Source: an uncultured Bacteroidota bacterium (GTDB taxonomy: Bacteria; Bacteroidota; Bacteroidia; Flavobacteriales; Flavobacteriaceae). From it: a DNA stretch of 52,710 nt. The notes beneath the pieces were generated by a model, which saw only the letters and a program-made list of their open reading frames with translations, did not search any database and was not told the origin of the DNA. Shown in pieces: positions 35,976-42,509 of this stretch (its first letter is position 1; each line of letters starts with the position of its first letter). The DNA lies in the NCBI GenBank assembly GCA_902598305.1, contig CACKBL010000012.1, positions 1-52,710 on the forward strand, given 5' to 3'. A program made the position numbers and the translations under genes.

Positions 35976-36206
35976 ATGAAAAAAATTGTAACCATAACCG
36001 TATTTATTTTGGCATTTAGTCTGACAAGTTGCAGTAAAGACGATGAAGACAACCTCTGTTTAAACTGTGAAATTGTTGGAGAGTCATTTGATCAACTTTG
36101 TGAAGGAATGAGGGATCCAGACAGTGGAGAAACTCTTACTAAGGAGTTGCTTGAGGTTTCAAAAGCTCTATTTGAAGCTTTTGGAGCAACTTGTACTCTA
36201 AAATAA
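35976..36206 (+). CDS. Small lipoprotein
   Basis: 76 aa. Lipobox LTSC (Cys19) with the SKDDED tail common in Bacteroidota lipoproteins. The mature part has five cysteines (CLNCE, LCEGM, ATCTL), which could form disulfides or bind a metal. Function not recognised. Single gene. Confidence 0.72.
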   Translation: MKKIVTITVFILAFSLTSCSKDDEDNLCLNCEIVGESFDQLCEGMRDPDSGETLTKELLEVSKALFEAFGATCTLK

Positions 36207-36319
36207 AGACACATCATCTTAAATTAAGACCATTTCTTAAAGTTTTAAATGAGTTTAGTCTTCATTAAAACTAGGAAAAGAAGCATGATTAAGCAAAGAA
36301 AATTGCATTCACTTTTTTA

Positions 36320-36415
36320 TTACTTGTTTTTAATTTTTCTTATTGCATAATACGCTAACACAACGAGTGAAAAAATAAAAGCATAAACAATTAAGTTAGA
36401 AAAGAAGTAACCCAC
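36320..36415 (-). CDS. Possible 31-aa membrane peptide (GTG start)
   Basis: GTG at 36415, stop at 36322-36320. One hydrophobic helix (LIVYAFIFSLVVLAYYAI) followed by a basic tail RKIKNK, the usual form of single-span small membrane proteins. A TATATTTA sequence lies just upstream on this strand. An overlapping ATG frame stops after nine codons. Too short to be sure. Confidence 0.35.
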   Translation of the reverse strand: MGYFFSNLIVYAFIFSLVVLAYYAIRKIKNK

Positions 36416-36480
36416 TTTTAAACATTCTTATTTGTAAATATATAAAAAGACCCTCTATCTATTATTTAAAATTTTAAATT

Positions 36481-36510
36481 AAAAAACCCTCTCTAAAAGG
36501 GAGAGGGTTA
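36481..36510 (-). terminator. Rho-independent terminator
   Basis: On the minus strand: ACCCTCTC, loop, GAGAGGGT, then TTTTTT. It stands 20 nt past the stop of the NTF2-like lipoprotein gene at 36530. Confidence 0.88.
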
Positions 36511-36529
36511 AATAGATTAAAATTGAAAT

Positions 36530-37435
36530 TTATCTAGCAAATTGAACCATAGAAGAAATTTTCCCTTCTAAATCAAAGTAAAAAATTTCCATAAGATCTT
36601 TTTTCCACTTTCTACCATTTTTAAAGACTCTTTTCTCCGACGAATAAACCATTACACCTGAAGCTGCGTCGGTATTTCTAATCTTAATTGGGACAATAGC
36701 AATTGGACTCCAATCAACAGATCTGTAAGGCTTAAATAAGTTACCAAGATCACTGTTTTTAAGTTTCATGGTTTTACCATCATAAGTATTTAGTGTAAAT
36801 TCTTCAGCAAATGCATTTTTAAATCCTTCAACATCCATTTTATTATAGTCTTCAACGAGTTTTTCCAGTATTGAAGTTTCGCCTCTATTAGAAAAAACAA
36901 ATGGTCTTCCCGAATTTTCATTTTTTTCTCTTCCAAAGAACTTACCTCCGTAAGGCATTCCAAAATTTACTGAGTCTATTGCTCTCCACTGTCTAAAATC
37001 ATTTACTTTCCCTTTATCGTCTAGGAGGAAAAGTTCCATAAGATTTAGTTTTTCATAAGATCCATTTTTGTAGACTCTTTCTTCATCAGACCAAGCAATA
37101 ACCTGCTTGTATTTACCATCCTCTCCAACCAGAGGAATAATTTTATAAGGGACCATACTCAAAGATTCCATGGATTCTAAATATTCTTTTGACCACTCTT
37201 TTCTTCTTTCGGTTAAAAATTCTTCAGAATAGTATGTGAAAAGTTTTTCCGTGTCTCTTTCAGAATAAGCCTCTGCAAGTGCTAATAGATTATCTGTCAT
37301 TTTTTGGCCACCAAACTTATATGCTGTGCCTTTCCTTTCACCTTCTCTAAGCCAAACACCCCCTGTAGTTTCACAACTTGTTATTACAAGTGGGAGTATA
37401 AAAATTAATAAGATGATATATTTTAGATTTTTCAT
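36530..37435 (-). CDS. Double NTF2-like lipoprotein
   Basis: About 301 aa from the ATG at 37435 (MKNLKYIILLIFILPLVITSC, lipobox Cys21). The ATG at 37474 is less likely because the promoter box TATATTTG (37470-37463) lies just downstream of it. Two similar units: LLALAEAYSERDTEKLFTYY...DSVNFGMPYGGKFFG and LVEDYNKMDVEGFKNAFAEE...VMVYSSEKRVFKNGRKW. Each has an NTF2-like pattern with a KNG-x-x-KxxLMEIF/LMELF strand. Resembles the other lipoproteins at 23403, 32651 and 39593, but duplicated. Function unknown. Confidence 0.78.
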   Translation of the reverse strand: MKNLKYIILLIFILPLVITSCETTGGVWLREGERKGTAYKFGGQKMTDNLLALAEAYSERDTEKLFTYYSEEFLTERRKEWSKEYLESMESLSMVPYKIIPLVGEDGKYKQVIAWSDEERVYKNGSYEKLNLMELFLLDDKGKVNDFRQWRAIDSVNFGMPYGGKFFGREKNENSGRPFVFSNRGETSILEKLVEDYNKMDVEGFKNAFAEEFTLNTYDGKTMKLKNSDLGNLFKPYRSVDWSPIAIVPIKIRNTDAASGVMVYSSEKRVFKNGRKWKKDLMEIFYFDLEGKISSMVQFAR

Positions 37436-37760
37436 TTTTGATTTCGATTTATGATTTATTGTCAAATATATCAAAATTGAACCCTTTCAGAGTAATTAGA
37501 TTTATTATTTACACAAATTAATATCTTACAATTTATGTTTATTTTTTGATCATTTTTGATCATTTTTGATCATTTTTGATCATTTTTGACGGTTTTTTGA
37601 TCATTTTTGATCATTTTTTGACCAATTTGAATCAAATTTTTCATTTTTAATTGATCTAAACACACAAATTCTTAATAAAGGATATAACTAGGTATAATTA
37701 TTTGTAATGGAAAGCCCACCAACTTTTAAATTTCTCAGAAAAAAATCAAAGAATTACTAT
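37436..37760. other. 325-bp intergenic region with a phased TGATCA/T-tract array
   Basis: No gene seen. It holds the promoter of the minus-strand lipoprotein gene (TATATTTG at 37463-37470 on the minus strand, then the TAAATCATAAA leader) and the repeat array at 37542-37623. The part next to 37761 has no clear element. Confidence 0.5.
37542..37623. repeat. Tandem 10-11 bp repeat with TGATCA core
   Basis: Unit CATTTTTGAT, repeated with a 10-bp period four times, then a variant ending GACGG, then two further units of 10-11 bp. The palindrome TGATCA occurs six times and the T-tracts recur once per helical turn. Such phasing would give strongly curved DNA. Confidence 0.9.
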
Positions 37761-38171
37761 TTATTTCCCAGCAAATCTTCCAAGTGACCAACCTATTATT
37801 GCACCTTGAGGACCACCAATAATTCCAGAAAGTAAGATGTCAGTAATAATGAATTCCATTGAATAAATATTGGTAAGTCCAGAAAGGGTTAAATCAAAGA
37901 AAATAAAACAAAGCATAGAATACCAGATACCTGTTAAAGCCCCTTTTTTGTAATCTTTAATACCCATTTTGTCAAAACTTATTACCCATAATATAAGAAG
38001 AGCTAAGGATCCTACTAACATAAATATAGGTTCAGGTTCCGCATTTACAATGTCTGGGAATTGCCTTGCAAATTCAATTTGACTGGGAACATAAAATAAA
38101 ATTGCTGGTAAAATTCCAATTATTATTGATGAAATAAATGTGATTACAATTGTTATGAATATCTTTTTCAT
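37761..38171 (-). CDS. Hypothetical four-helix membrane protein
   Basis: 136 aa. Four predicted membrane segments: ITIVITFISSIIIGILPAIL, IFMLVGSLALLILWVIS, GIWYSMLCFIFFDLTL and ITDILLSGIIGGPQGAIIGW. No known family recognised. The last helix with GGPQGAIIG and a basic end resembles small DUF-type inner-membrane proteins of flavobacteria. A terminator lies just upstream, so it is transcribed separately from 38235. Confidence 0.78.
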   Translation of the reverse strand: MKKIFITIVITFISSIIIGILPAILFYVPSQIEFARQFPDIVNAEPEPIFMLVGSLALLILWVISFDKMGIKDYKKGALTGIWYSMLCFIFFDLTLSGLTNIYSMEFIITDILLSGIIGGPQGAIIGWSLGRFAGK

Positions 38172-38183
38172 AGAAATTTTGAT

Positions 38184-38223
38184 TTAAAAAATATTAACGC
38201 CTGCCATTTTAAACAGACGTTAA
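38184..38223 (-). terminator. Hairpin terminator
   Basis: Minus strand: TTAACGTCTG, 10-nt loop, CAGGCGTTAA, then ATTTTTTA. The 10-bp stem has one G-T wobble. It follows the stop of 38235-38990. Confidence 0.7.
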
Positions 38224-38234
38224 TAAAAAAAATT

Positions 38235-38990
38235 TTATTGCTTAACAGCAAATTTTAATGGTTGAAAAATTACCGAACTTCTAAATCCCTCTGGATTATA
38301 GGTACTCATTTTAGATTTTGATGGAGTTGGAGGGCCTACACCAATTCTATATTTCATCAAATCTTCAAGACTCTCGAACATGTCCCAGGTAACAACTGTT
38401 GACCATCTTTGCGATAAAGGGGCAATATGTCTTCCAACACCCCAATTTACCATATTCATTTTTTTCATATTGGATGAAAAATAATTTTTCCACAAAGTTT
38501 GGTTTTCAGATATAAAACCATTTAAATTTTTTGGTCTAGCAAAATTAAATTGAATATAGTTTCCAAGGCCATTCGCAATACTTACTTCGTCAACGAATAT
38601 GTGTCTGTGGTCGGCGGTCCATTCGTATGATTGCTGAAGAGCAGCTACCAATTCTTGTTCGTCTTTAGTTAAAACATTGGAAGCATTTTCCCACCATCTG
38701 TTCTTATCACTCAGCATTGCAGTGATATCTTTGTTTGATTGGACAAAAAGATAATTCATTATTTCTTCGTCATCAATGTTATCCATGCGAACTCTTTTTA
38801 GAAAAGCCCAAAAAGCAATATCATCTTTTTCAACTGCATTTTGAGCAACTTTTTGCATATACATTGTTTGTACTTTTTCAAATGCTTCAAGGTCACCTTC
38901 TACTCGAACAAAGTGCATAGAGAATGTTTGATATACTTGAGCACCAGCAAAAGTCGAAAATAGAAGAATTAATGATAGTAATTTTTTCAT
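38235..38990 (-). CDS. Exported tandem ferredoxin-like (ABM-type) protein, paralog
   Basis: 251 aa. Signal peptide to AGAQ (residue 18). Halves: FSMHFVRVEGDLEAFEKVQT...LFVQSNKDITAM and HIFVDEVSIANGLGNYIQFN...VVTWDMFESLEDLMK. Size, export and domain pattern group it with 31106, 31907 and 40160, though similarity is low. Leader carries the exact TTAACCATAAA. It is upstream of 37761 and the double-NTF2 lipoprotein on the same strand. Function unknown. Confidence 0.72.
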   Translation of the reverse strand: MKKLLSLILLFSTFAGAQVYQTFSMHFVRVEGDLEAFEKVQTMYMQKVAQNAVEKDDIAFWAFLKRVRMDNIDDEEIMNYLFVQSNKDITAMLSDKNRWWENASNVLTKDEQELVAALQQSYEWTADHRHIFVDEVSIANGLGNYIQFNFARPKNLNGFISENQTLWKNYFSSNMKKMNMVNWGVGRHIAPLSQRWSTVVTWDMFESLEDLMKYRIGVGPPTPSKSKMSTYNPEGFRSSVIFQPLKFAVKQ

Positions 38991-38999
38991 AATATTTAA

Positions 39000-39024
39000 T
39001 TTATGGTTAATATGGGTAAATATA
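39000..39024 (-). promoter_or_regulatory. Promoter -7 box plus TTAACCATAAA leader
   Basis: Minus strand: TATATTTA (39024-39017), six bases, TTAACCATAAA (39010-39000), nine bases, ATG at 38990. Confidence 0.6.
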
Positions 39025-39113
39025 TCAAAAAAATATTCAAAATAATTTCAAAAAATTTGATTATAGTTACTTAATCCGTAGTATTACAAATAATAAAATT
39101 TAAATCATAAAAT

Positions 39114-39551
39114 ATGAGTTATTCGATAAAGCATTTATTTCATATAAAATCTTCAGTTGATGACGTATTTGATGCACTCACCGATATTCAAAAGCTTCAA
39201 AAATGGTATACAACTGAAACTTCCGGCGAGTCTAAATTAAATGGCAATATCAATTTTAAATTCGGAGAAATTGATTTTAAAATTCAAATCACAGAATATG
39301 AAAAGAACAAGAAAATAACATGGGAATGTGTAGATACAAGCTTAGAGGCATTAATTGGTCAAAAGTACACTTACGAATTAGATGAAAATGCTGACAAAAC
39401 TAGAGTTAGGTATTCTCAATCGGCTTTTGAAGATCAAGACGACTTTTATGCTAATATGAATTATAGTATAGGAAAATATTTGGAAAGTTTGAGGCAATTT
39501 TGTCAAAGTGGGGTGTCAGAAGGTTTTGGCAGTGATGGATACAGGTCGTAA
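39114..39551 (+). CDS. SRPBCC (START/AHSA1-like) domain protein
   Basis: 145 aa, no signal peptide. The single SRPBCC fold shows HIKSSVDDVFDALTDIQKLQKWYT at the start, a central KITWECVD and a C-terminal helix NYSIGKYLESLRQFCQSG. This matches AHSA1-type proteins, which bind hydrophobic ligands. Followed 41 nt later by a NTF2-like lipoprotein gene on the same strand; a shared transcript is possible. Confidence 0.88.
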   Translation: MSYSIKHLFHIKSSVDDVFDALTDIQKLQKWYTTETSGESKLNGNINFKFGEIDFKIQITEYEKNKKITWECVDTSLEALIGQKYTYELDENADKTRVRYSQSAFEDQDDFYANMNYSIGKYLESLRQFCQSGVSEGFGSDGYRS

Positions 39552-39592
39552 ATAATTTACTAATATTGTACATCAAACAAAATATTTATAAA

Positions 39593-40117
39593 ATGAAAAA
39601 TTTAATTATACTGATAAGTTTATCTTTTTTAATTTCCTGCCAGCAGCAAGCAAAAGAAGTTGAAGTTTCTAAAAGGATAGGATATGATGTATCAGATGAA
39701 TCAGGAAAAAAACTTGATTTATATGGCGGTGCAGAATCTGCCACAAAAGTTTGGGAAGATTATATTAAAGCCCATAATGAAGGGGATTTGGAGGCAATAA
39801 CAAAACTAAATTTTGATGATATTAAAGTTTGGGGTCCTAACGGTGAATTTATCGATGGATCAGAGGCTCACATTAATTTTTTATCAATGTGGTTTGAAGG
39901 AAACTCTCCAAAGTGGGAGCCAAATTATTTTATTTCAAATCAATTAACCGATGAAAAAGGTTCTTTAAAGCAGTGGGTAACATCAGGTCATGATTTAACT
40001 ATAGAAGTCGAGGGAGAAAAAGTGAAAGTATTTCAAGTTCACGATGCACTCATCGAAGACGGGAAGGTAAAGATGTTTTACGTTTATGAGCGTGCCGATG
40101 TGCCAAAAACTAAATAA
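39593..40117 (+). CDS. NTF2/SnoaL-like lipoprotein
   Basis: 174 aa from the ATG at 39593 (MKNLIILISLSFLISC, lipobox Cys16); an upstream ATG at 39566 would put the signal peptide out of place. One NTF2-like domain: ATKVWEDYIKAHNEGDLEAI, INFLSMWFEGNSPKWEPNYF, SLKQWVTSGHDLTIEVEGEK, FQVHDALIEDGKVKMFYVYE. Next gene, 42 nt downstream, is a tandem ferredoxin-like protein: the same pair as 33166/32611. Confidence 0.82.
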   Translation: MKNLIILISLSFLISCQQQAKEVEVSKRIGYDVSDESGKKLDLYGGAESATKVWEDYIKAHNEGDLEAITKLNFDDIKVWGPNGEFIDGSEAHINFLSMWFEGNSPKWEPNYFISNQLTDEKGSLKQWVTSGHDLTIEVEGEKVKVFQVHDALIEDGKVKMFYVYERADVPKTK

Positions 40118-40124
40118 TAATTTA

Positions 40125-40148
40125 TAAATTTATGGGATTAACCATAAA
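40125..40148 (+). promoter_or_regulatory. Promoter-like box plus TTAACCATAAA leader
   Basis: TAAATTTA (40125-40132), five bases, TTAACCATAAA (40138-40148), eleven bases, ATG at 40160. It is in the gap behind 39593-40117. Confidence 0.5.
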
Positions 40149-40159
40149 TTTAAAATTCA

Positions 40160-40840
40160 ATGAAAAAATTACTTTTATTATTTAGTTTATTACTATCTAT
40201 CAATGGTTTCTCTCAAAATATTTATTGGTTCGATGTAATAATTGACGTTGATGGAGGGAATGCATCTAATGTTGCTGAACTCGTCACAGATTATTATTCA
40301 AGTATCAAAATACCAGAGGATGTTAGCGTATCCTTTTCTAGTATTGCGATGAAGGGTAATAATTTTAAAGGGACTCATATCTTAAGTATGTTTAGTCAAT
40401 CTGCAAAGTCTCTTGCAGATTTCAGGGGCTCTTTAAATGGGCCAAAGTGGAATTTATATATATCCAATATGGGTAAATATGTTAATTCTGCTAGAAGAAG
40501 TGCGGGCGTAGGTTTGCTTAATTTTAATCTAGACAAGCCGGAACCAATTGGACAAGCTTGGCTTTTTAAAGTTAAAAATCAACCCGGCTTTGCGGCTGCT
40601 TTTGGAAAACTTATGAAATCATCTAAACCCCCTGGACTTGTAAGCATGGGACAAATTGTACACGGTTCAGACAATGGTGAGAATATGTATATTTATCTTA
40701 CGTACCCAGATTTAGAGTCTGCTTTTAAATTTGGTCCGGATAACAAAAAGGAGCAAGAAGCATTTGCAACTTTTCAAAAGGAAATATCAAATTCTACCTA
40801 TAGTCAAACATTTACACGAGTACTTATAAAACAATTTTAA
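40160..40840 (+). CDS. Exported tandem ferredoxin-like (ABM-type) protein, paralog
   Basis: 226 aa. Signal peptide to NGFSQ (residue 19). Two halves: IYWFDVIIDVDGGNASNVAE...THILSMFSQSAKSLADF and QAWLFKVKNQPGFAAAFGKL...NMYIYLTYPDLESAFKF. Clearest match is with the protein at 31907. A small-molecule pocket per domain is usual in this fold, but no catalytic residue can be named. Terminator directly behind. Confidence 0.78.
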   Translation: MKKLLLLFSLLLSINGFSQNIYWFDVIIDVDGGNASNVAELVTDYYSSIKIPEDVSVSFSSIAMKGNNFKGTHILSMFSQSAKSLADFRGSLNGPKWNLYISNMGKYVNSARRSAGVGLLNFNLDKPEPIGQAWLFKVKNQPGFAAAFGKLMKSSKPPGLVSMGQIVHGSDNGENMYIYLTYPDLESAFKFGPDNKKEQEAFATFQKEISNSTYSQTFTRVLIKQF

Positions 40841-40858
40841 TTTATTTTTTAATTTAAA

Positions 40859-40886
40859 AAAGTCCTCTTTTGAGGACTTTTTTTAT
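40859..40886 (+). terminator. Rho-independent terminator
   Basis: AAAGTCCTC, loop TTTT, GAGGACTTT followed by a long T run. Confidence 0.9.
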
Positions 40887-40907
40887 TTTAGATTTTTAAC
40901 TCTACTG

Positions 40908-41573
40908 ATGAAAGCTAATTTTTTTAGTGCTATTGCAATTTTCTTTTCAATAATTGGTTCTTTTTCAGTTGAACGCTACATACAAAAGATAAAGCTAAAT
41001 GAAGATAGCGCAGTTTTATCAAAGAACGTTTTATATGAGCTTGAACAAAATTATTTTTCGTTGCTGACAACAAGAGCAGAACTAAAATCTGTTGTTGATG
41101 TTACGGATTCTATTTTGGTAAATTGGAACGTAATTGATTCTAAGAAAGTAAAAAAATATTATTTTCAAAATCAATATGCCCTTAGAGACGACATGAAGAC
41201 AATTTTAGCATATAGACCTTTTTTCAATTCTAAGAAAATGTACTTTACTTCTCTTATAAATTCAGGACTAATATTAAAAATTGAAAATGAAGAGTTAAGA
41301 AATGACTTAGAGGAAATATATGATGTTCTTACTTTTAAATATGATTATGGTGCAGGGAATTCCGAAAAAATCACAAATTGGTTTAACTCTAAAATGATTA
41401 AACATAAAACTATGAATCAGGAAAAAGTTTTTAATGATAAATATGATTTTGAACTTTATAAATTTTTAAGTGATAGAAGAAGGACAGAAGTTGGAAGACT
41501 CTATGGAATAGAAAATACTAATGAAAAATTAAAAAAGGTTATTGAAAAGGTAAAAAAGGAAGGTTTATTTTAA
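40908..41573 (+). CDS. Hypothetical protein with N-terminal membrane anchor (DUF6090-like)
   Basis: 221 aa. One membrane segment (FFSAIAIFFSIIGSFSV) close to the N-terminus, then a helical charged domain (VLYELEQNYFSLLTTRAELK, NSKKMYFTSLINSGLILKI, NDLEEIYDVLTFKYDY). This plan resembles small anchored flavobacterial proteins grouped as DUF6090, of unknown function; the match is by architecture only. Ten nt before the reductase gene. Confidence 0.68.
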   Translation: MKANFFSAIAIFFSIIGSFSVERYIQKIKLNEDSAVLSKNVLYELEQNYFSLLTTRAELKSVVDVTDSILVNWNVIDSKKVKKYYFQNQYALRDDMKTILAYRPFFNSKKMYFTSLINSGLILKIENEELRNDLEEIYDVLTFKYDYGAGNSEKITNWFNSKMIKHKTMNQEKVFNDKYDFELYKFLSDRRRTEVGRLYGIENTNEKLKKVIEKVKKEGLF

Positions 41574-41583
41574 TATTTGTATT

Positions 41584-42504
41584 ATGAAATTTGCAATTAT
41601 AGCTCCGCCAACACAAACAAAAAAATGGGAAATAGAGTTTCATAAGCAAGCACCAAATGAAAAAGTGTTGATTGGCTATGAAACAGATAAGCCGGAAGAA
41701 ATTGAGTGTGTTATGGTTTGGGGACACCCAAAGGGCTCTTTGAAAAAATTTAAGAATCTCAAACTTATTTTTTCTATGGGAGCTGGAGTGGATCACATCC
41801 TAAATGATGATACCATCCCAAAAGATATACCTATAAGTAGAATTGTAGACCCTCAGATGGCATTTTCTATGACTAATTATATACTTATGGCGGTTTTGAA
41901 TTATCAAAGATGTTGGTATGATTTTCAAGATGCACAAAAAAGAAATCACTGGGCACAATTTGAATTTGATGAGAAAAATCTAAAAGTTGGAATATTGGGG
42001 ATAGGTCATTTAGGGATGGATGCTGCTAATGCTTTATATAGATTGGGATTTGAAGTTTTTGGATATAGCAATTCTTCTAAAGAAACTATTTTTCCTTCGT
42101 TTTACGGAAATCAGTTGAAGGAGTTTCTAAAAAAAATTAACGTGTTAATATGTACAGTTCCTTTAACACCTAAAACAAGGGGTTTGTTAAGTGCTAAATT
42201 ATTCAATGACCTTGTTTCCCCAACTTATTTGATAAATGTTTCTAGAGGTGCTGTTCACGTAGAAAAAGATATTATAAGAGCAATCGAAGAAGGAAAATTA
42301 ACTGGAGCATTTCTAGATGTTTTTGAAAAAGAGCCACTACCAAAGAATAGTCCTTTATGGCAAAATCCCAAAATTAAAGTTACACCTCATATTGCTAGTC
42401 TTACTTATGCAGAAGAATCAATTAGACAGGCTTTGGAAAACTTCCAAAGAATAAAAAATGGTAAGGAACCTCATAATGAGGTAAGTAGGGGGAATATGTA
42501 CTAG
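41584..42504 (+). CDS. D-2-hydroxyacid dehydrogenase (glyoxylate/hydroxypyruvate reductase A-like)
   Basis: 306 aa, cytoplasmic. Rossmann motif VGILGIGHLGMDAANALYRLGF (NAD(P) binding), INVSRGAVHVEKD with the substrate-binding Arg, LDVFEKEPLPKNSPLW with the catalytic Glu, and TPHIASLTY with the catalytic His. The N-terminal MVWGHPKGSLKKFKNLKLIF is typical of GhrA. Reduces glyoxylate or hydroxypyruvate to the hydroxy acid. Co-directional with 40908. Confidence 0.92.
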   Translation: MKFAIIAPPTQTKKWEIEFHKQAPNEKVLIGYETDKPEEIECVMVWGHPKGSLKKFKNLKLIFSMGAGVDHILNDDTIPKDIPISRIVDPQMAFSMTNYILMAVLNYQRCWYDFQDAQKRNHWAQFEFDEKNLKVGILGIGHLGMDAANALYRLGFEVFGYSNSSKETIFPSFYGNQLKEFLKKINVLICTVPLTPKTRGLLSAKLFNDLVSPTYLINVSRGAVHVEKDIIRAIEEGKLTGAFLDVFEKEPLPKNSPLWQNPKIKVTPHIASLTYAEESIRQALENFQRIKNGKEPHNEVSRGNMY

Positions 42505-42509
42505 AGAGT

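Larger units (their letters stand above)
36207..36529. other. 323-bp gap with a possible small membrane-protein gene and a terminator
   Basis: Apart from the minus-strand small reading frame at 36320-36415 and the terminator at 36481-36510, I see no feature. The plus-strand gene before it (35976) has no clear terminator of its own. Confidence 0.4.

Noticed and set aside
37542-37623. Possible CRISPR array
   Set aside because: The units are only 10-11 bp with no spacers, and no cas genes are near; it is a simple tandem repeat.
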